DNA from: Acidaminobacter sp. JC074
GTDB taxonomy: Bacteria > Bacillota > Clostridia > Peptostreptococcales > Acidaminobacteraceae
Assembly: GCF_022496765.1 (NCBI RefSeq)
Contig: NZ_VANV01000010.1
Span: 1 to 64,000 of the forward strand
Length of the DNA stretch: 64,000 bases
Direction of reading: 5' to 3'
In this document: in pieces, positions 1 to 10,258 of the stretch
How positions within the stretch are numbered: the stretch's first letter is position 1
Layout of the letters: each line of letters starts with the position of its first letter
Made by a program: the position numbers and the translations under genes
Notes under the pieces: generated by a model
Seen by the model: only the letters and a program-made list of their open reading frames with translations
Told to the model about the DNA's origin: nothing
The model's database searches: none

Positions 1-18
1 GGCTCTTCGTACATTCAT
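1..18 (-). CDS. start of an unidentified gene, cut by window edge
   Basis: Only six codons (M-N-V-R-R-A) are inside the window. An ATG on the minus strand at 18-16 is preceded by a strong ribosome binding site, GAGGAGG at 33-27, with an 8-nt spacer. This is good evidence that a gene runs leftwards out of the window, but nothing can be said about its product. Confidence 0.5.
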
Positions 19-48
19 AAAAAGTACCTCCTCGATAAACTTGAGTTA

Positions 49-76
49 CTCAAAAAACTCTAAACAGTTTTTCGAG
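49..76 (-). terminator. hairpin after the response regulator gene
   Basis: An 11-bp stem (CTCAAAAAACT / AGTTTTTCGAG with one wobble) and a 6-nt loop sit just downstream of the minus-strand response regulator. There is no clear T-run after it, so it may be a transcript-end stabiliser or weak terminator rather than a classical intrinsic one. Confidence 0.35.
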
Positions 77-159
77 CTTACTATTACTTATTATCAAGAA
101 TATCAGTTATACTATTTTTTAAAAAGGTACGCATGATTAACCGTTTACAAAGTAATTTT

Positions 160-525
160 TTAAATGTATTTTATAATCTTTAGAAGCAAAAGATCTCTAT
201 TAATCGGTTTTGAAATGAAATCTGTTGCACCACTTATTAAACATGCCAATTCATCTTCGCTACTATTATTAGCAGTTACCATGATGATTGGAATGGCTTT
301 TGTCTGCTTAGCTTTTTTTAGTTCAGCAGCCACTGTATAACCATCTAAGTCTGGCATGTTGACATCTAGGAGTATCAATTGAGGTTGTATCAGCTTAGCG
401 ATTTTTATGGCGTCGCGTCCGTTTAGTGCAGCATGCAACTTAAAGTCCTTACTTAAAAGGTTATCTAAGAGATCGATATTCATTTTTACATCATCAACAA
501 TGAGTATTATTTTTTTATCTTGCAT
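160..525 (-). CDS. stand-alone response regulator receiver protein
   Basis: A single CheY-like receiver domain of 121 residues with no output domain. It shows the acidic pair (I-V-D-D), the phospho-acceptor Asp in L-L-D-V-N-M-P, the switch Thr (M-V-T-A) and the conserved Lys in S-K-P. The ATG at 525 was chosen over longer in-frame options because GAGGAGG lies just before it. The start overlaps the 3' end of the hybrid kinase by 11 bp, so the two are translationally coupled. It probably passes or buffers phosphate from that kinase (inference). Confidence 0.9.
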   Translation of the reverse strand: MQDKKIILIVDDVKMNIDLLDNLLSKDFKLHAALNGRDAIKIAKLIQPQLILLDVNMPDLDGYTVAAELKKAKQTKAIPIIMVTANNSSEDELACLISGATDFISKPINRDLLLLKIIKYI

Positions 526-3262
526 CAAATACCTCCTCATAGATTGATAATGCTCTGGCAAATTCATAATCAGATACCAAGTTAACAAGTCTTTCATATC
601 GTTTCTTTCCAAATTTATTTATTAACTCATCTTCATTGTTTATAAGAATATCCTTACTATAGATAGCATGTTCTATCAGAGAATCTTTAAGTGTTAGAAT
701 AAGTTTATCAAGGCTTTCTGAAAGAGGACGAAAGTGTCTTTTAGTCTTATGCTTATATGGTGTGATAATGGCTCTGATTTCTTTTGAAAGATCTTCCAAA
801 GCGGTAGATAAACTAGTCTTAAGTGAGCTGATATCTTTACCTGATGCAATGAAATTCTCTATTTCTTTGGTCATGTTTTGAATTTCACTTGCACCTAAAT
901 TACCGCTGGCACCTTTTAAGTTATGGTAAAAGCGAATTTTCTCATTGGCTGAATCAAAGCTTGGTGGTATTTTTTCAAATTGTTCTATATAGTCACTGAT
1001 TAAATCTAAGTACAAACCTGTATTGTTAGCGAAACGATCTAAAGCTTCCTCTACATCTAGGATTTCTGATAAATCATCTAATATTTGTTCAGTCTCATGG
1101 TCTTCATGACTATCATCAAGAAGGAAGCTGGATCTAGGAAGAGCCTCAACCACTGATTGAATCAGCTTCTTAGGAAATACAGGCTTTAGCAAATGGCCTT
1201 GCATATCATATTCTAAGGTTCTTCTTAGGGTAGATAGGTTTGTATCAGCTGTTAAAGCGATGATAGGCAGTTGGTCTCCTGTAAAAAAGTGTCTGATTTC
1301 TTTTGTGGCTTCGAAACCGTCCATGACCGGCATTTGAAGGTCCATAATAATCAAGTTGATTGAAAAATCAAGTTTTAAAAGCTGAACAGCTTCAAATCCA
1401 TTTTCAGCAAAAAGTATGTCAAATCCTAAAGGTGACAAAATATCAGCGATGACTTGTCGGTTATCGTCGACATCGTCAACAATTAGCAATCTACAGCCCT
1501 GATATACGTTGGAGAAATCCTTTATATCATGTACAGGTTTGCTGGTCACTTTGTTGATCGTTTTATAAATGGGACATGAGAAAGTAAAGGTAGATCCTTT
1601 TCTTAGGCTACTTTTTACTTTGATATCTCCTCCTAAAAGGTATGCCAACTGCCTAGAAATTGAAAGACCTAAGCCAGTGCCACCGTACTTTTGACTTGTA
1701 GATGTTTCTGCTTGCTCATAAAGAGTAAAAATTTTTTCAATTTTTCTATTAGACATACCAATGCCTGTATCTATAATTGAAAAGAGCATATGATTATCGT
1801 CTTTGTTGACTTCTAACTTAACATAGCCTTCTTCTGTAAACTTGATGGCATTGTTTAGTAAGTTGGTAAGTATTTGATTGATTCGTAATTCGTCACCCAT
1901 AAAGCTTTCTTCTACATCCTCATCTATATGAAAGTGAAGTTGAAGACCCTTTGATGATGCTTTGGATTCAAATAGATTGTAAAGCAAGCCCAAGCTCTGA
2001 TGTATGTTAAAGGGGATGACATGTGTTTCGAGTTTGCCAGCTTCTATTTTTGAAAAATCAAGTACATTATTGATCAGTTCGATGAGGGTGATGCTTGCAT
2101 TTCTTATTTTAAAGGCATATTCATTTTCTTTATCATCAAGGTCTATTTGATTGAGTAGTTCACTAAAGCCAAGGATAGCATTCAAAGGTGTTCTTATTTC
2201 ATGTGACATAGAAGCAAGGAACATGGCCTTATCCTTGGCAGACCGAATGGCATTTTCTTTAGATTCTATAACATCATGAATATCTACAAAAATTCCTGCT
2301 AAAAATTCTGGTCTTTCAGGATAGAATTTCTTTTCATGGTATCTAAACCACCTATAAGTACCATCTTTTGCCTTGACTCTTAAGTCTTGAGTATAGGTGA
2401 TGTCGCCTTGTGTCGTTTTCATACGTTTAAGGTAATTTGCAGCAAATACTTTAAGGTCATCTTCATGAACATAATGAAAGACCGATGTCTTAAGTATAGG
2501 GATTTCCTCTTTGGCATAACCAAGTTTCTCTAACATGGGATCCATCAATCGTAGGATATAGTCATTGCTGCCAATGGACTCAAAATAGTAGACACCAAGG
2601 TCATCTAAGACCTCTTCAATTTCTCTTTTTACATGCAATTTTATATCTGCATTATGCTTGATATCAAGACTTTTAACGATGGCATAAATGCCAATGACTT
2701 GCCCCGTATCGTCAAGTATGGATTCTATTGTTTCAGTATATGAAAGACTTCTATAACCAGTGTTGAAGTTCATCTCTGTCTCAACAGCTTCCTTGGTATT
2801 TAGTACATAGATTTCTTTTTCTATAGGGAAGATGTAATTTGGACCAAGAATATCTGAATGATGAAAGTTGACAATGCACATGCCGCTGATATTAGTAACC
2901 TTACGAAAGACTTGATTGACATACTTGTATCTTAAGTCTTTGTCTTTAAAAAAGACGACGTCATTTATGTTTTCAAAGATTGTATCAATAATCTTATTGA
3001 GAAATATCCAAGTATGAAGATCTTCTTTATCTGAGTTGGGTACTTCATAGATCATTCGAAAGTTGCGTGTCTTATCTTCAGATGAAAAAGTCAATTGATT
3101 GTAGTTGTATGCTTGTCCTCGGTAAAAGGTAAAGTCTCTTTTAAATATGACCTGGTCGTCTTCATAGATACAAGCATAAACATCAAATTCCTCAAACATC
3201 CACTTTAAATCTAATAAGATTATATCCATATAATTAATAGGCACATCATAATGTGTTTTCAT
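515..3262 (-). CDS. hybrid sensor histidine kinase (PAS-PAS-HisKA-HATPase-REC-Hpt)
   Basis: A 915-residue soluble phosphorelay kinase with no membrane segment. Residues ~95-200 form a PAS-like sensor, ~215-335 a second PAS with PAC, then HisKA (His354 in S-H-E-I-R-T-P), HATPase (N-box Asn471, G1 D-T-G-I-G ~498, G2 G-G-T-G-L-G-L ~527), receiver (acidic pair 596-597, phospho-Asp 641, Lys 693) and Hpt (His780 in H-N-L-K-G), followed by ~85 residues of unassigned tail. All catalytic residues are present, so a full internal His-Asp-His relay is expected. The partner is probably the overlapping receiver gene. The start has an AGAGGTGG site. It is paralogous to the kinase at 6634-9234, including the D-L-R-Y-K-[YF]-V-N segment in the first PAS. 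Confidence 0.93.
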   Translation of the reverse strand: MKTHYDVPINYMDIILLDLKWMFEEFDVYACIYEDDQVIFKRDFTFYRGQAYNYNQLTFSSEDKTRNFRMIYEVPNSDKEDLHTWIFLNKIIDTIFENINDVVFFKDKDLRYKYVNQVFRKVTNISGMCIVNFHHSDILGPNYIFPIEKEIYVLNTKEAVETEMNFNTGYRSLSYTETIESILDDTGQVIGIYAIVKSLDIKHNADIKLHVKREIEEVLDDLGVYYFESIGSNDYILRLMDPMLEKLGYAKEEIPILKTSVFHYVHEDDLKVFAANYLKRMKTTQGDITYTQDLRVKAKDGTYRWFRYHEKKFYPERPEFLAGIFVDIHDVIESKENAIRSAKDKAMFLASMSHEIRTPLNAILGFSELLNQIDLDDKENEYAFKIRNASITLIELINNVLDFSKIEAGKLETHVIPFNIHQSLGLLYNLFESKASSKGLQLHFHIDEDVEESFMGDELRINQILTNLLNNAIKFTEEGYVKLEVNKDDNHMLFSIIDTGIGMSNRKIEKIFTLYEQAETSTSQKYGGTGLGLSISRQLAYLLGGDIKVKSSLRKGSTFTFSCPIYKTINKVTSKPVHDIKDFSNVYQGCRLLIVDDVDDNRQVIADILSPLGFDILFAENGFEAVQLLKLDFSINLIIMDLQMPVMDGFEATKEIRHFFTGDQLPIIALTADTNLSTLRRTLEYDMQGHLLKPVFPKKLIQSVVEALPRSSFLLDDSHEDHETEQILDDLSEILDVEEALDRFANNTGLYLDLISDYIEQFEKIPPSFDSANEKIRFYHNLKGASGNLGASEIQNMTKEIENFIASGKDISSLKTSLSTALEDLSKEIRAIITPYKHKTKRHFRPLSESLDKLILTLKDSLIEHAIYSKDILINNEDELINKFGKKRYERLVNLVSDYEFARALSIYEEVFDAR

Positions 3263-3692
3263 TTGAATCCACCTCTCTGGTTAATAAATATACCCAAAAT
3301 ATTAGGCGATGAAACCCATGTGAGGGATGCGATCTTGCTACATTAGCTTATGGACAGAGTCAGTTTATATGTAGCTTATGCTGTTTTCTATCTGCTTATA
3401 ATCGTTTTGAAAGTCTGATTTCGGGGTAGTTTGTTAATGAAAGATTTCTTGAAGTATGAGTTTGAAAGAAGTCTTGATTCTTATTCAGTTGTAAAAATTT
3501 GTGTTGAGATGGATAAGAAAGGGAGCTTGTAGATTTGGAGGTGTTAAATCTTTTTTAGAAGTTTACCCTATTAAATGTTTGTTTATAATGACAGAATAAT
3601 AGCTTGAGTTTTGAGTAACAGATGTTGGATGAACAAAGGGCGAATTGTTTATTCTTTAAATCACTCAAGCAGTATGCATTGGGAGGTAAGTT
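3263..3692. other. 430-bp intergenic region, divergent promoters
   Basis: No gene was found between the divergent hybrid kinase and the substrate-binding lipoprotein. It presumably carries both promoters. The best plus-strand candidate is described separately at 3562-3589. I see no riboswitch or repeat. Confidence 0.5.
3562..3589 (+). promoter_or_regulatory. candidate promoter for substrate-binding protein
   Basis: A perfect -10 hexamer TATAAT at 3584-3589 with a weak -35 TTTACC at 3562-3567 and a 16-nt spacer, about 100 nt before the start codon at 3693. Confidence 0.35.
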
Positions 3693-5528
3693 ATGAAACG
3701 AATATTGATTTTACTAACACTTCTTGCATTAATGACCTTATTAATTGCTTGCAGTGGAGATATTGAGCGTGCTTTAGAGAATAATATCACAAGTGAGACA
3801 GAGCTTGTAGTCGAATCAACAGAAGAGTTGATAGAAGATGAGCCTGAAATAAACATGAGACCATTTGTGGTGGGCTGTACAGATTTTAATGGTGACTTTT
3901 ACAAAGGATGGACAAACTCATCGTATGATAATGATATCATTAGTCTTGTATGGGGATTTGGCTTGATGACTGATAACTCAAGAGGGGAATTGATAAGTTC
4001 GCCCTTAGTAGAAAACCTGGATGTTACAGATGACTTATTTGAATGGACATTTACAATTGTTCCAGGAGTGAGTTTTCATAATGGCGAAGCTTTAACCGTG
4101 AGTGATGTTAAGTTTACTTATGAGTTTTACATGAACACTGAAGCTCTAAATGAGGCTGGCGCTTCATCTTTATTAGGAGAGTATATAGAAAGTATTGAAA
4201 TTGATGAAGATAAGAATACCATAACTTTTAGATTGAAAAAGGTTATGTTTACGATGGATTATTCAATCTTTTATGAAGTGTGGATTTTACCTGAAGATAC
4301 AATTTTAGAAGGCGCAAAAGCGACTGGTCAAACAAGTCAACAATGGGTTAAATCAAATATATCAAGCCCTATAGGTTACGGGCCTTATATATTTGTAGAG
4401 TATAAGGAATCGGAATTTGTAAGGTTAAGAGTTAATCCAGATTATATTGATAGACCACCTGCAATACAAGAGATCATCGTGAAAGTAGTACCAGTAGAAA
4501 CTGCTTTTGATCAACTGGTACTTGGCAAAGTTGATTTGCTCGACAGGTCTAGTTATCTAAAAGATGAAGACAATAAAGATGGGCGCTTGACTCAAAACAT
4601 CTATTATAGACATGGTGGCGGCACTATGATACTTCATTCTGATTTTGAGGCCTTTCAACTAACAGAAGTTAGACAAGCATTTGCCTATGTCTTAAACAGG
4701 ACCAAAATAATCGAACTTTTCTTAGAGAATCAAGGTCTTGCATCTCAGGGGCCTTACTCAAAAAATCATTGGATGATGTACGACGATGATGAAATGGATA
4801 TGTTAGGTACTGATGGGGTTGGCAGATTTGAAAGCAGCTTGATCAATTACGATATACTGGATGCTAAGGGAGAGTTCGATGAAAGTGCAAACATAGAAAA
4901 AGCACATGAGCTCCTTGACTTGGCTGTTTCTAAAACTCATGGACAATACATTCATTTAACTAAAGTAGATGATACTTATAAGTGGAAGGGTGAAGACTTG
5001 GAAATAAAAGTTATATATACTAGCTTTTGGTCTGATATATACAATTTGGTTTGGAATGAAAACTATATTTCTAAACTAGGCTTCAAGGTTACCTTGTATG
5101 GTCTTGATTGGCCGGCTATGTACAGTCACTGGACTGGAGATACCGAAGATGAAAGACAGTATCATGCTTTTGTTGGAGGCATGGGCTATGGTGTGAAATC
5201 CAATCCCAGAGAATCTTATTCAGTTATGAATATAAAAGAATGGGGTCACCCTTCAGATAACTCATCAAGATTTACAGGCGGCTCTTCATATACCAAAGAA
5301 GAATGGGAAGAATTGTTGATAGCCATTGAAAACTGTCATCCAATTGATGGTCTTGAGGCTTATAAAGCTCTTTGGAGAGAGTTCGTAGTTGTAATTAATA
5401 ATGAGGTACCAATCATTCCGGTTTACTCTAATAGATACAGTGACGTATATGATTCTAATCTAGAAAACTTTGAGACCAATGCATTATGGTCTTGGACAAG
5501 AGCTATTTTAGATGCAAACTGGAAATAG
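3693..5528 (+). CDS. ABC transporter substrate-binding lipoprotein, family 5 (OppA/DppA-like)
   Basis: A 611-residue extracellular solute-binding protein, expected to deliver peptides, nickel chelates or similar ligands to an ABC importer. The first 20 residues are a lipoprotein signal with lipobox L-I-A-C (Cys20), so it is anchored to the outer face of the membrane. The family-5 signature region with F-H-N-G-E-A-L-T-V-S-D-V-K-F-T lies near residue 130. GGGAGG precedes the ATG. No permease or ATPase genes are adjacent, so it is an orphan that shares an importer or acts as a receptor. The ligand cannot be predicted. Confidence 0.88.
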   Translation: MKRILILLTLLALMTLLIACSGDIERALENNITSETELVVESTEELIEDEPEINMRPFVVGCTDFNGDFYKGWTNSSYDNDIISLVWGFGLMTDNSRGELISSPLVENLDVTDDLFEWTFTIVPGVSFHNGEALTVSDVKFTYEFYMNTEALNEAGASSLLGEYIESIEIDEDKNTITFRLKKVMFTMDYSIFYEVWILPEDTILEGAKATGQTSQQWVKSNISSPIGYGPYIFVEYKESEFVRLRVNPDYIDRPPAIQEIIVKVVPVETAFDQLVLGKVDLLDRSSYLKDEDNKDGRLTQNIYYRHGGGTMILHSDFEAFQLTEVRQAFAYVLNRTKIIELFLENQGLASQGPYSKNHWMMYDDDEMDMLGTDGVGRFESSLINYDILDAKGEFDESANIEKAHELLDLAVSKTHGQYIHLTKVDDTYKWKGEDLEIKVIYTSFWSDIYNLVWNENYISKLGFKVTLYGLDWPAMYSHWTGDTEDERQYHAFVGGMGYGVKSNPRESYSVMNIKEWGHPSDNSSRFTGGSSYTKEEWEELLIAIENCHPIDGLEAYKALWREFVVVINNEVPIIPVYSNRYSDVYDSNLENFETNALWSWTRAILDANWK

Positions 5529-5975
5529 TTTTAAAGTATGGAATAATACATGACTAGGTAGGACTATAAATGTTAGAAAGAATACAGATAAAATTAAGAT
5601 CCATATGAACTTGTGTAAGAATATCATGCCAAGTAGATATGGATTTATTTTTGTGTCTTTAAATGTTACTATTTTGTAATAATGATTACTGAATCGTAAC
5701 ATGGATTTGGATTTGATGTTTTAGAGAGTTTGAGTTTGTAACTACATAATTAGAATATTTCGAAATAGTAACAATATTAAGAATCTATACTTCAATTATT
5801 TTACTGTAAATATAAGTTTTGATTAAAAAAGTCGGAATATTCGATGAATAATCAGTGAGTTATACCTATAGATTAAATGTTAAAAAAAAGACACAAAATA
5901 GGGTTGGTGTTTGTAACAGGGTATCATAAGACTGTACATAATGTGATTCGATTGAATAATCAGGGGAGTGATTTT
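5529..5975. other. 447-bp intergenic region without a gene
   Basis: AT-rich sequence. The only open frame (minus strand, 5702-5508) lacks a ribosome binding site and overlaps the 3' end of the upstream gene, so it was not called. No convincing riboswitch or terminator was seen. Confidence 0.5.
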
Positions 5976-6572
5976 ATGAGTAAAAAAGTTTTATGTCTAG
6001 TTCTTGTTCTATCAATTATCTTATTGCCTTTATATGGTGTTTCAATCGCACTAGATGATGTTTTTGATGATTCACCGGGCGTTGGTATTAAATTAAGTGC
6101 TTATTTTGTAGATATTAATCCAGGAGATGAAGTTAAAGTTACAGCATATGTTACAGGCCTAGAAAGTAGCGAAGTTCATTTCATTTTGGAAGATAACGAT
6201 TTACTTACTCTTACTCCAAATGGTAAGAGTGCGATTGTTACAATGGATAAAGACGCAAAAAATTATGGAGAGCAAACAATTAAACTTGAAGTAAGATCTG
6301 CTTGTGGTGCTTGTAAAGACTATGTTAGATTTTCAGTGGCTGAAGCAGCTCGTGGACCTGGATTCGTTTGGAAGAAAAGCATGGGCAGTGTTGAAATATT
6401 CCCAGATATCTATCAAGCACCAATCGTAAGAGATTATATTAGAAAACAAAGAACTACAGAGTACAGATGGGTAGAAAATCATGGTGCAGTTGGTGTATTC
6501 CCAGACATGGTTAAAGTACCAATCAAAGCACCGATTCAAATGATCAATGATGGGAGTAATTTCTCATATTAA
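5976..6572 (+). CDS. secreted protein with two C-terminal W-x5-8-FPD repeats
   Basis: A 198-residue protein of unknown function. I chose the ATG at 5976 because GGGGAG precedes it and it begins directly with an N-terminal export signal (basic M-S-K-K, hydrophobic stretch, cleavage probably after S-I-A). Residues ~35-115 look like a beta-rich Ig/cadherin-like domain with a C-G-A-C pair that could form a disulfide. The C-terminal part has two copies, 33 residues apart, of a motif reading W-K-K-S-M-G-S-V-E-I-F-P-D and W-V-E-N-H-G-A-V-G-V-F-P-D, each followed by a P-I dipeptide. It is monocistronic, followed by a terminator. Confidence 0.75.
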   Translation: MSKKVLCLVLVLSIILLPLYGVSIALDDVFDDSPGVGIKLSAYFVDINPGDEVKVTAYVTGLESSEVHFILEDNDLLTLTPNGKSAIVTMDKDAKNYGEQTIKLEVRSACGACKDYVRFSVAEAARGPGFVWKKSMGSVEIFPDIYQAPIVRDYIRKQRTTEYRWVENHGAVGVFPDMVKVPIKAPIQMINDGSNFSY

Positions 6573-6613
6573 TGATAAGAAAACTGAATCACATTTTACA
6601 ACGATGAATAGAA

Positions 6614-6635
6614 AAGGAGCTGAGCTCCTTTTTTT
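6614..6635. terminator. terminator between convergent genes
   Basis: A 7-bp stem AAGGAGC / GCTCCTT with a 3-nt loop, followed by T5 on the plus strand and T4 on the minus strand. It can serve both the secreted-protein gene and the convergent hybrid kinase. Confidence 0.8.
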
Positions 6636-9234
6636 ATGAATCAATTACTTGTGCATTTTTAATTGTGTTGATAAGTGTTTGGAACTCCTCTTCTAGTTGC
6701 AGGTAATCATCCATGTTTTCGATTTGATGGATAGTAAGATTTTGAGCTTTTATCTCTTTAAGGACATGATCAGCCAATTCGCTGATAACACCGGCACCAA
6801 TATTGGCTGTTAGGCCTTTTAAATTCAAAAAGCACCGAATCAATTCATCTTGATTGTTTAAGTTTCTAATATCTATGCCTTTGTCATAATCAGACGCAAA
6901 GTCTATGAGCAATTTCTCATATAGATGAAGGTTGCCACCCCAGCGCTCAACGGCTTCATTGACATTTAAGTAATGGGATAGACTTTTTATGTCCACATGG
7001 TTGATAGAAACAGTTTTCCTTTCATCTATTGTAGGCTTTAAATATTCAACAAGCATTTGGTGAAGTGCCTTTACTTCAAAAGGCTTGATCAAATAATCAG
7101 TAAAACCTGAGCTTTTCATTTCATCTTGAGTGTCTTTCATAGCATCTGCAGTCAGGCCGATGACAGGCAGTTCTTCCATCTTTAACTCATTTCTTATTAT
7201 TTGAACAGCTTCAAGTCCATTCATCTTTGGCATTTGAATGTCCATCAGTATCAGGTCGTAGGTATGTTTTTTTATTGCCTCTATACAATCAAGTCCATTT
7301 TCAACAATATCTATTTCAAAACCAAGATTATTAAGGTTTTCAGTAATGACTTCTTGATTCATCTTTAAATCTTCGACCAATAGGATTTTGTTACGGCTTC
7401 TTAACTTAAGTTCGGACGCAGTACTTGAATAATTCTTGATGATGTTTTTTACATCAGCCACTTTATATGGTAATGACAAAATAAAAAGATTGCTGTTGGC
7501 ATTTGAGTAAGTTAGACTGCCTTTCATAAGTTCAGCCAATTGTTTGGAAATAGATAAGCCTACTCCGAGTTTACCATAGACACGTGTTTTCGAATCATTG
7601 ATATTATTTTGTGATGAAAAGAGGCCTGAAATGAACTCATCGCCTAAGGCTTGACCATTATCACCTATTTTAATAAGGATGTTTTCTTTGCTATAAGACA
7701 CTGAAACTGTTACATGGCCTTCTAAGACATTATCAAAGGCAGTACTTAATAAGTTCATTAGAATTTGGTTGACCCTTAAGCAGTCCATTTGAACATAATC
7801 AGGTAATCCTTTTTGAAGGGTCATCTTATACTTGACTTTTCGTTTTCTAGCTTCAATTTTGAAGATGTTGTTAATGTTGTTTAAGACGTTTTTTAAGCTG
7901 CAATTGATGACATTTAGTTCTAAATTACCGGCCTCTACATTTGAAAGATCAAGTATGTCATTTATAACAACCAACAGGCTTTTGGTTGCCTGTAAAATGT
8001 TTCCTAAGTAGTTTTCTTGTCTTAAGTTGAGAGGCGTCTTTTTTAAGAGCTCACTGAAACCTAGGATACCGTTTAAAGGTGTCCTAATCTCATGAGAGGT
8101 GTTGGCTAAAAAAATTGCCTTTGATTGTGTTGCTTCTTCAGCTTGCTCTTTTGCAGTAACAAAATCATGAATGCTTGTAAAAACACCAACACTTAGAATC
8201 GGTTTACCTTTCTTGGTTTTACTGATGGTTTTCATTCGGTTTTGAAACCAGTGGTAGACACCTTTTTCTTTTCTTAAGCGCAACTGGATGCTGTAAGCAT
8301 CTATTTCACCAGCAAGAAGCTTTTTAGTGTTAGATTGCCAAAGGTCTAAATCTTCCTCGTAAATGATCTCTTCAATGGCCATATAACCATCGTCAGTCAT
8401 AGGTATATTGAATCTATTGAGGATCTTTTTAGATAGGGTATGGGTCTGATTGGTGAAGTTACTAAACTCATAATAGAAGACACCAACATCGTCTAGAATG
8501 CTCTGAATTCTTGCAGGCAGTATTGGTAAGACATCTTCACTTTCCCTTTCTATATCGATAATTTTTACAAGACAAGTAATCCCTACAACATTTGAATCTC
8601 GGTAGCTAATAGGCATGATCTTCATTTCATAATCATAAAAAATAAAGGCATCCATTATCTGCTCGTTGAAGGTGACCGTTTCATTTTTATTGATAGCCAT
8701 GAGTTCTTTTTCCAAAGGAAACAAACTTTTGGATTTGATGACTTCTGAGTATGTTTTTCCCACGATGTGTTTATAATGGACATTTAAAAGTTTGCAAAAG
8801 GCCAAGTTAACAAACTTATATCTTAAGTCCGTGTCTTTAACAAATACAACATCATGGGGATATTTTAGGCAGGCATCAATAACACCAGTCTTGATGGCCC
8901 ATTCAGCTTCTGTAAAATCAGTTGTTGGCATGCCGAGGTAGATGGTACATAAGCGGTTACCTGAACTGTCATTAACGGGAATATATATTAATCGGGTTTC
9001 TATGTTTTGATAATGAATGACATCTTCCCATAAGGTTAAAGTTCTTCTTGTACTGAAAAAATCACAGTGTTCACTAATCTTGTAATCACATTTATAGGGT
9101 GTATTTGTGTTGATGTAGATAAGGTCAGAGTTGTAATCTAAAATGATGGCCAAAGGATTATTTAGAAACCAGACTTTTAGATTGGCTATGATCGTTTGAT
9201 AAACTTCTATATCGATGTAATATTGATTATCCAT
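6634..9234 (-). CDS. hybrid histidine kinase paralogue with eroded catalytic motifs
   Basis: 866 residues with the same order as the kinase at 515-3262: PAS ~125-230, PAS ~245-360, HisKA (His381 in S-H-E-I-R-T-P), HATPase ~480-590, receiver ~614-730 (Asp622, Asp665, Lys717 intact), Hpt-like C-terminus. The ATPase domain has lost the second N-box Asn (N-L-L-S-T-A, Thr498), its G1 box reads D-N-G-Q-A, and its G2 box is G-K-L-G-V-G-L. The Hpt His is replaced by Leu803 (L-N-L-K-G). The DNA confirms a TTG codon there. It is probably a weak or dead kinase that still receives phosphate on its receiver, for example by heterodimerising with the intact paralogue (inference). GAGGTG precedes the ATG. 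Confidence 0.88.
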   Translation of the reverse strand: MDNQYYIDIEVYQTIIANLKVWFLNNPLAIILDYNSDLIYINTNTPYKCDYKISEHCDFFSTRRTLTLWEDVIHYQNIETRLIYIPVNDSSGNRLCTIYLGMPTTDFTEAEWAIKTGVIDACLKYPHDVVFVKDTDLRYKFVNLAFCKLLNVHYKHIVGKTYSEVIKSKSLFPLEKELMAINKNETVTFNEQIMDAFIFYDYEMKIMPISYRDSNVVGITCLVKIIDIERESEDVLPILPARIQSILDDVGVFYYEFSNFTNQTHTLSKKILNRFNIPMTDDGYMAIEEIIYEEDLDLWQSNTKKLLAGEIDAYSIQLRLRKEKGVYHWFQNRMKTISKTKKGKPILSVGVFTSIHDFVTAKEQAEEATQSKAIFLANTSHEIRTPLNGILGFSELLKKTPLNLRQENYLGNILQATKSLLVVINDILDLSNVEAGNLELNVINCSLKNVLNNINNIFKIEARKRKVKYKMTLQKGLPDYVQMDCLRVNQILMNLLSTAFDNVLEGHVTVSVSYSKENILIKIGDNGQALGDEFISGLFSSQNNINDSKTRVYGKLGVGLSISKQLAELMKGSLTYSNANSNLFILSLPYKVADVKNIIKNYSSTASELKLRSRNKILLVEDLKMNQEVITENLNNLGFEIDIVENGLDCIEAIKKHTYDLILMDIQMPKMNGLEAVQIIRNELKMEELPVIGLTADAMKDTQDEMKSSGFTDYLIKPFEVKALHQMLVEYLKPTIDERKTVSINHVDIKSLSHYLNVNEAVERWGGNLHLYEKLLIDFASDYDKGIDIRNLNNQDELIRCFLNLKGLTANIGAGVISELADHVLKEIKAQNLTIHQIENMDDYLQLEEEFQTLINTIKNAQVIDS

Positions 9235-9340
9235 AATTTCACCTCTTATACTAGTATTACCCCATAAATGTTTCTTTACTCGGCCGTGAAAGGTGATTTG
9301 AAAGAAGTTAAGGCATGTTTTATTCTTAATTCATAACACA

Positions 9341-9368
9341 AAAAACAGATCTCACTTAGGTAGATCTG
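9341..9368 (-). terminator. terminator after radical SAM gene
   Basis: On the minus strand CAGATCT, a 9-nt loop and AGATCTG are followed by a T-run at 9345-9341, 20 bp beyond the stop codon of the radical SAM gene. Confidence 0.75.
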
Positions 9369-9388
9369 CTTTTATGAATGCTTGTTAT

Positions 9389-10258
9389 TTACAACATTCT
9401 AGTTCCTTCTGAGTAAAACATTTCTTCATCATTTAAGATTTGATCGATGGTTTTAAGAAGGAGATCTTTTTCTTCTGGTAACTTGCCTTTTAGAGCCACA
9501 TAGTTAGATGCATGATTGCTTCTAAAAGTACATGACTTAAGGTCTAGGTTTTCTATAAATAGTTTTGCTTCCACCATCACTTCTTGAGGCTGCAGTAGGG
9601 TCAAGTTGCCCTTTATGATTCTATTGTAAAAGGCACCTTCTTTGTTGACCATTAAAGTTAAGAGCGATAAGTAATGGGGGTTGATGGCATTGACCACCAT
9701 AGCAGATTCAAGTGCATGCTCTCTTGTACGTTCCTTGCCGCCAAGACCAGAAATAATCATGGTTGAAAGTATTATGCCTGAGGCAACAATTTTCTGACCA
9801 GCTTCGATCATTTCTTTTTTGCTTACACCTTTACATATGTCCTTCAAAATGACATCATCACCGGATTCTATTCCTAGATAGGCCATGGTCAGTTTTCTCT
9901 CTTTTAAGATTTTTAGATCGTCTAAAGATTTATTTAAGATGTCTTTTGGTGCTGCATAGACAGAAATTCTTTCTAGCTCAGGAAAGGATTCATTTATCCT
10001 GTCAAGCAGTATTATCAGTTTGTCCATGCTTAAGACCAATGCATTGCCATCAGCTAAAAAGATTCTTTTAAGAGATCCATAAGATTGTTTAGCCATATCC
10101 AAATCTTCAAATATATCATTTAAATCTCTTACTCTAAATTGCTTGTCTTTGTACATATCGCAGAATGTACATTTGTTGTGTGAACATCCTATGGTCACTT
10201 GTAATATATAACTACGCGCCTCGCTAGGTGGACGGTAGACACTTCCTTCATACCTCAT
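9389..10258 (-). CDS. radical SAM protein
   Basis: A 289-residue radical SAM enzyme with the cluster motif G-C-S-H-N-K-C-T-F-C (C-x4-C-x2-C at residues 25-33), the spacing known from COG1032-related proteins without a B12 domain. A later G-I-E-S-G-D-D segment fits the SAM-binding region. No second cluster motif is evident, and the substrate is unknown. The ATG at 10258 was chosen because GGAGG lies 5 nt upstream. A start at 10270 would place the ribosome site inside the gene. It is monocistronic with its own terminator. Confidence 0.82.
   Translation of the reverse strand: MRYEGSVYRPPSEARSYILQVTIGCSHNKCTFCDMYKDKQFRVRDLNDIFEDLDMAKQSYGSLKRIFLADGNALVLSMDKLIILLDRINESFPELERISVYAAPKDILNKSLDDLKILKERKLTMAYLGIESGDDVILKDICKGVSKKEMIEAGQKIVASGIILSTMIISGLGGKERTREHALESAMVVNAINPHYLSLLTLMVNKEGAFYNRIIKGNLTLLQPQEVMVEAKLFIENLDLKSCTFRSNHASNYVALKGKLPEEKDLLLKTIDQILNDEEMFYSEGTRML

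Noticed and set aside
5508..5702. Minus-strand open frame of 64 codons
   Set aside because: No ribosome binding site, overlaps the end of a well-supported gene and runs through AT-rich intergenic sequence with a biased hydrophobic composition.
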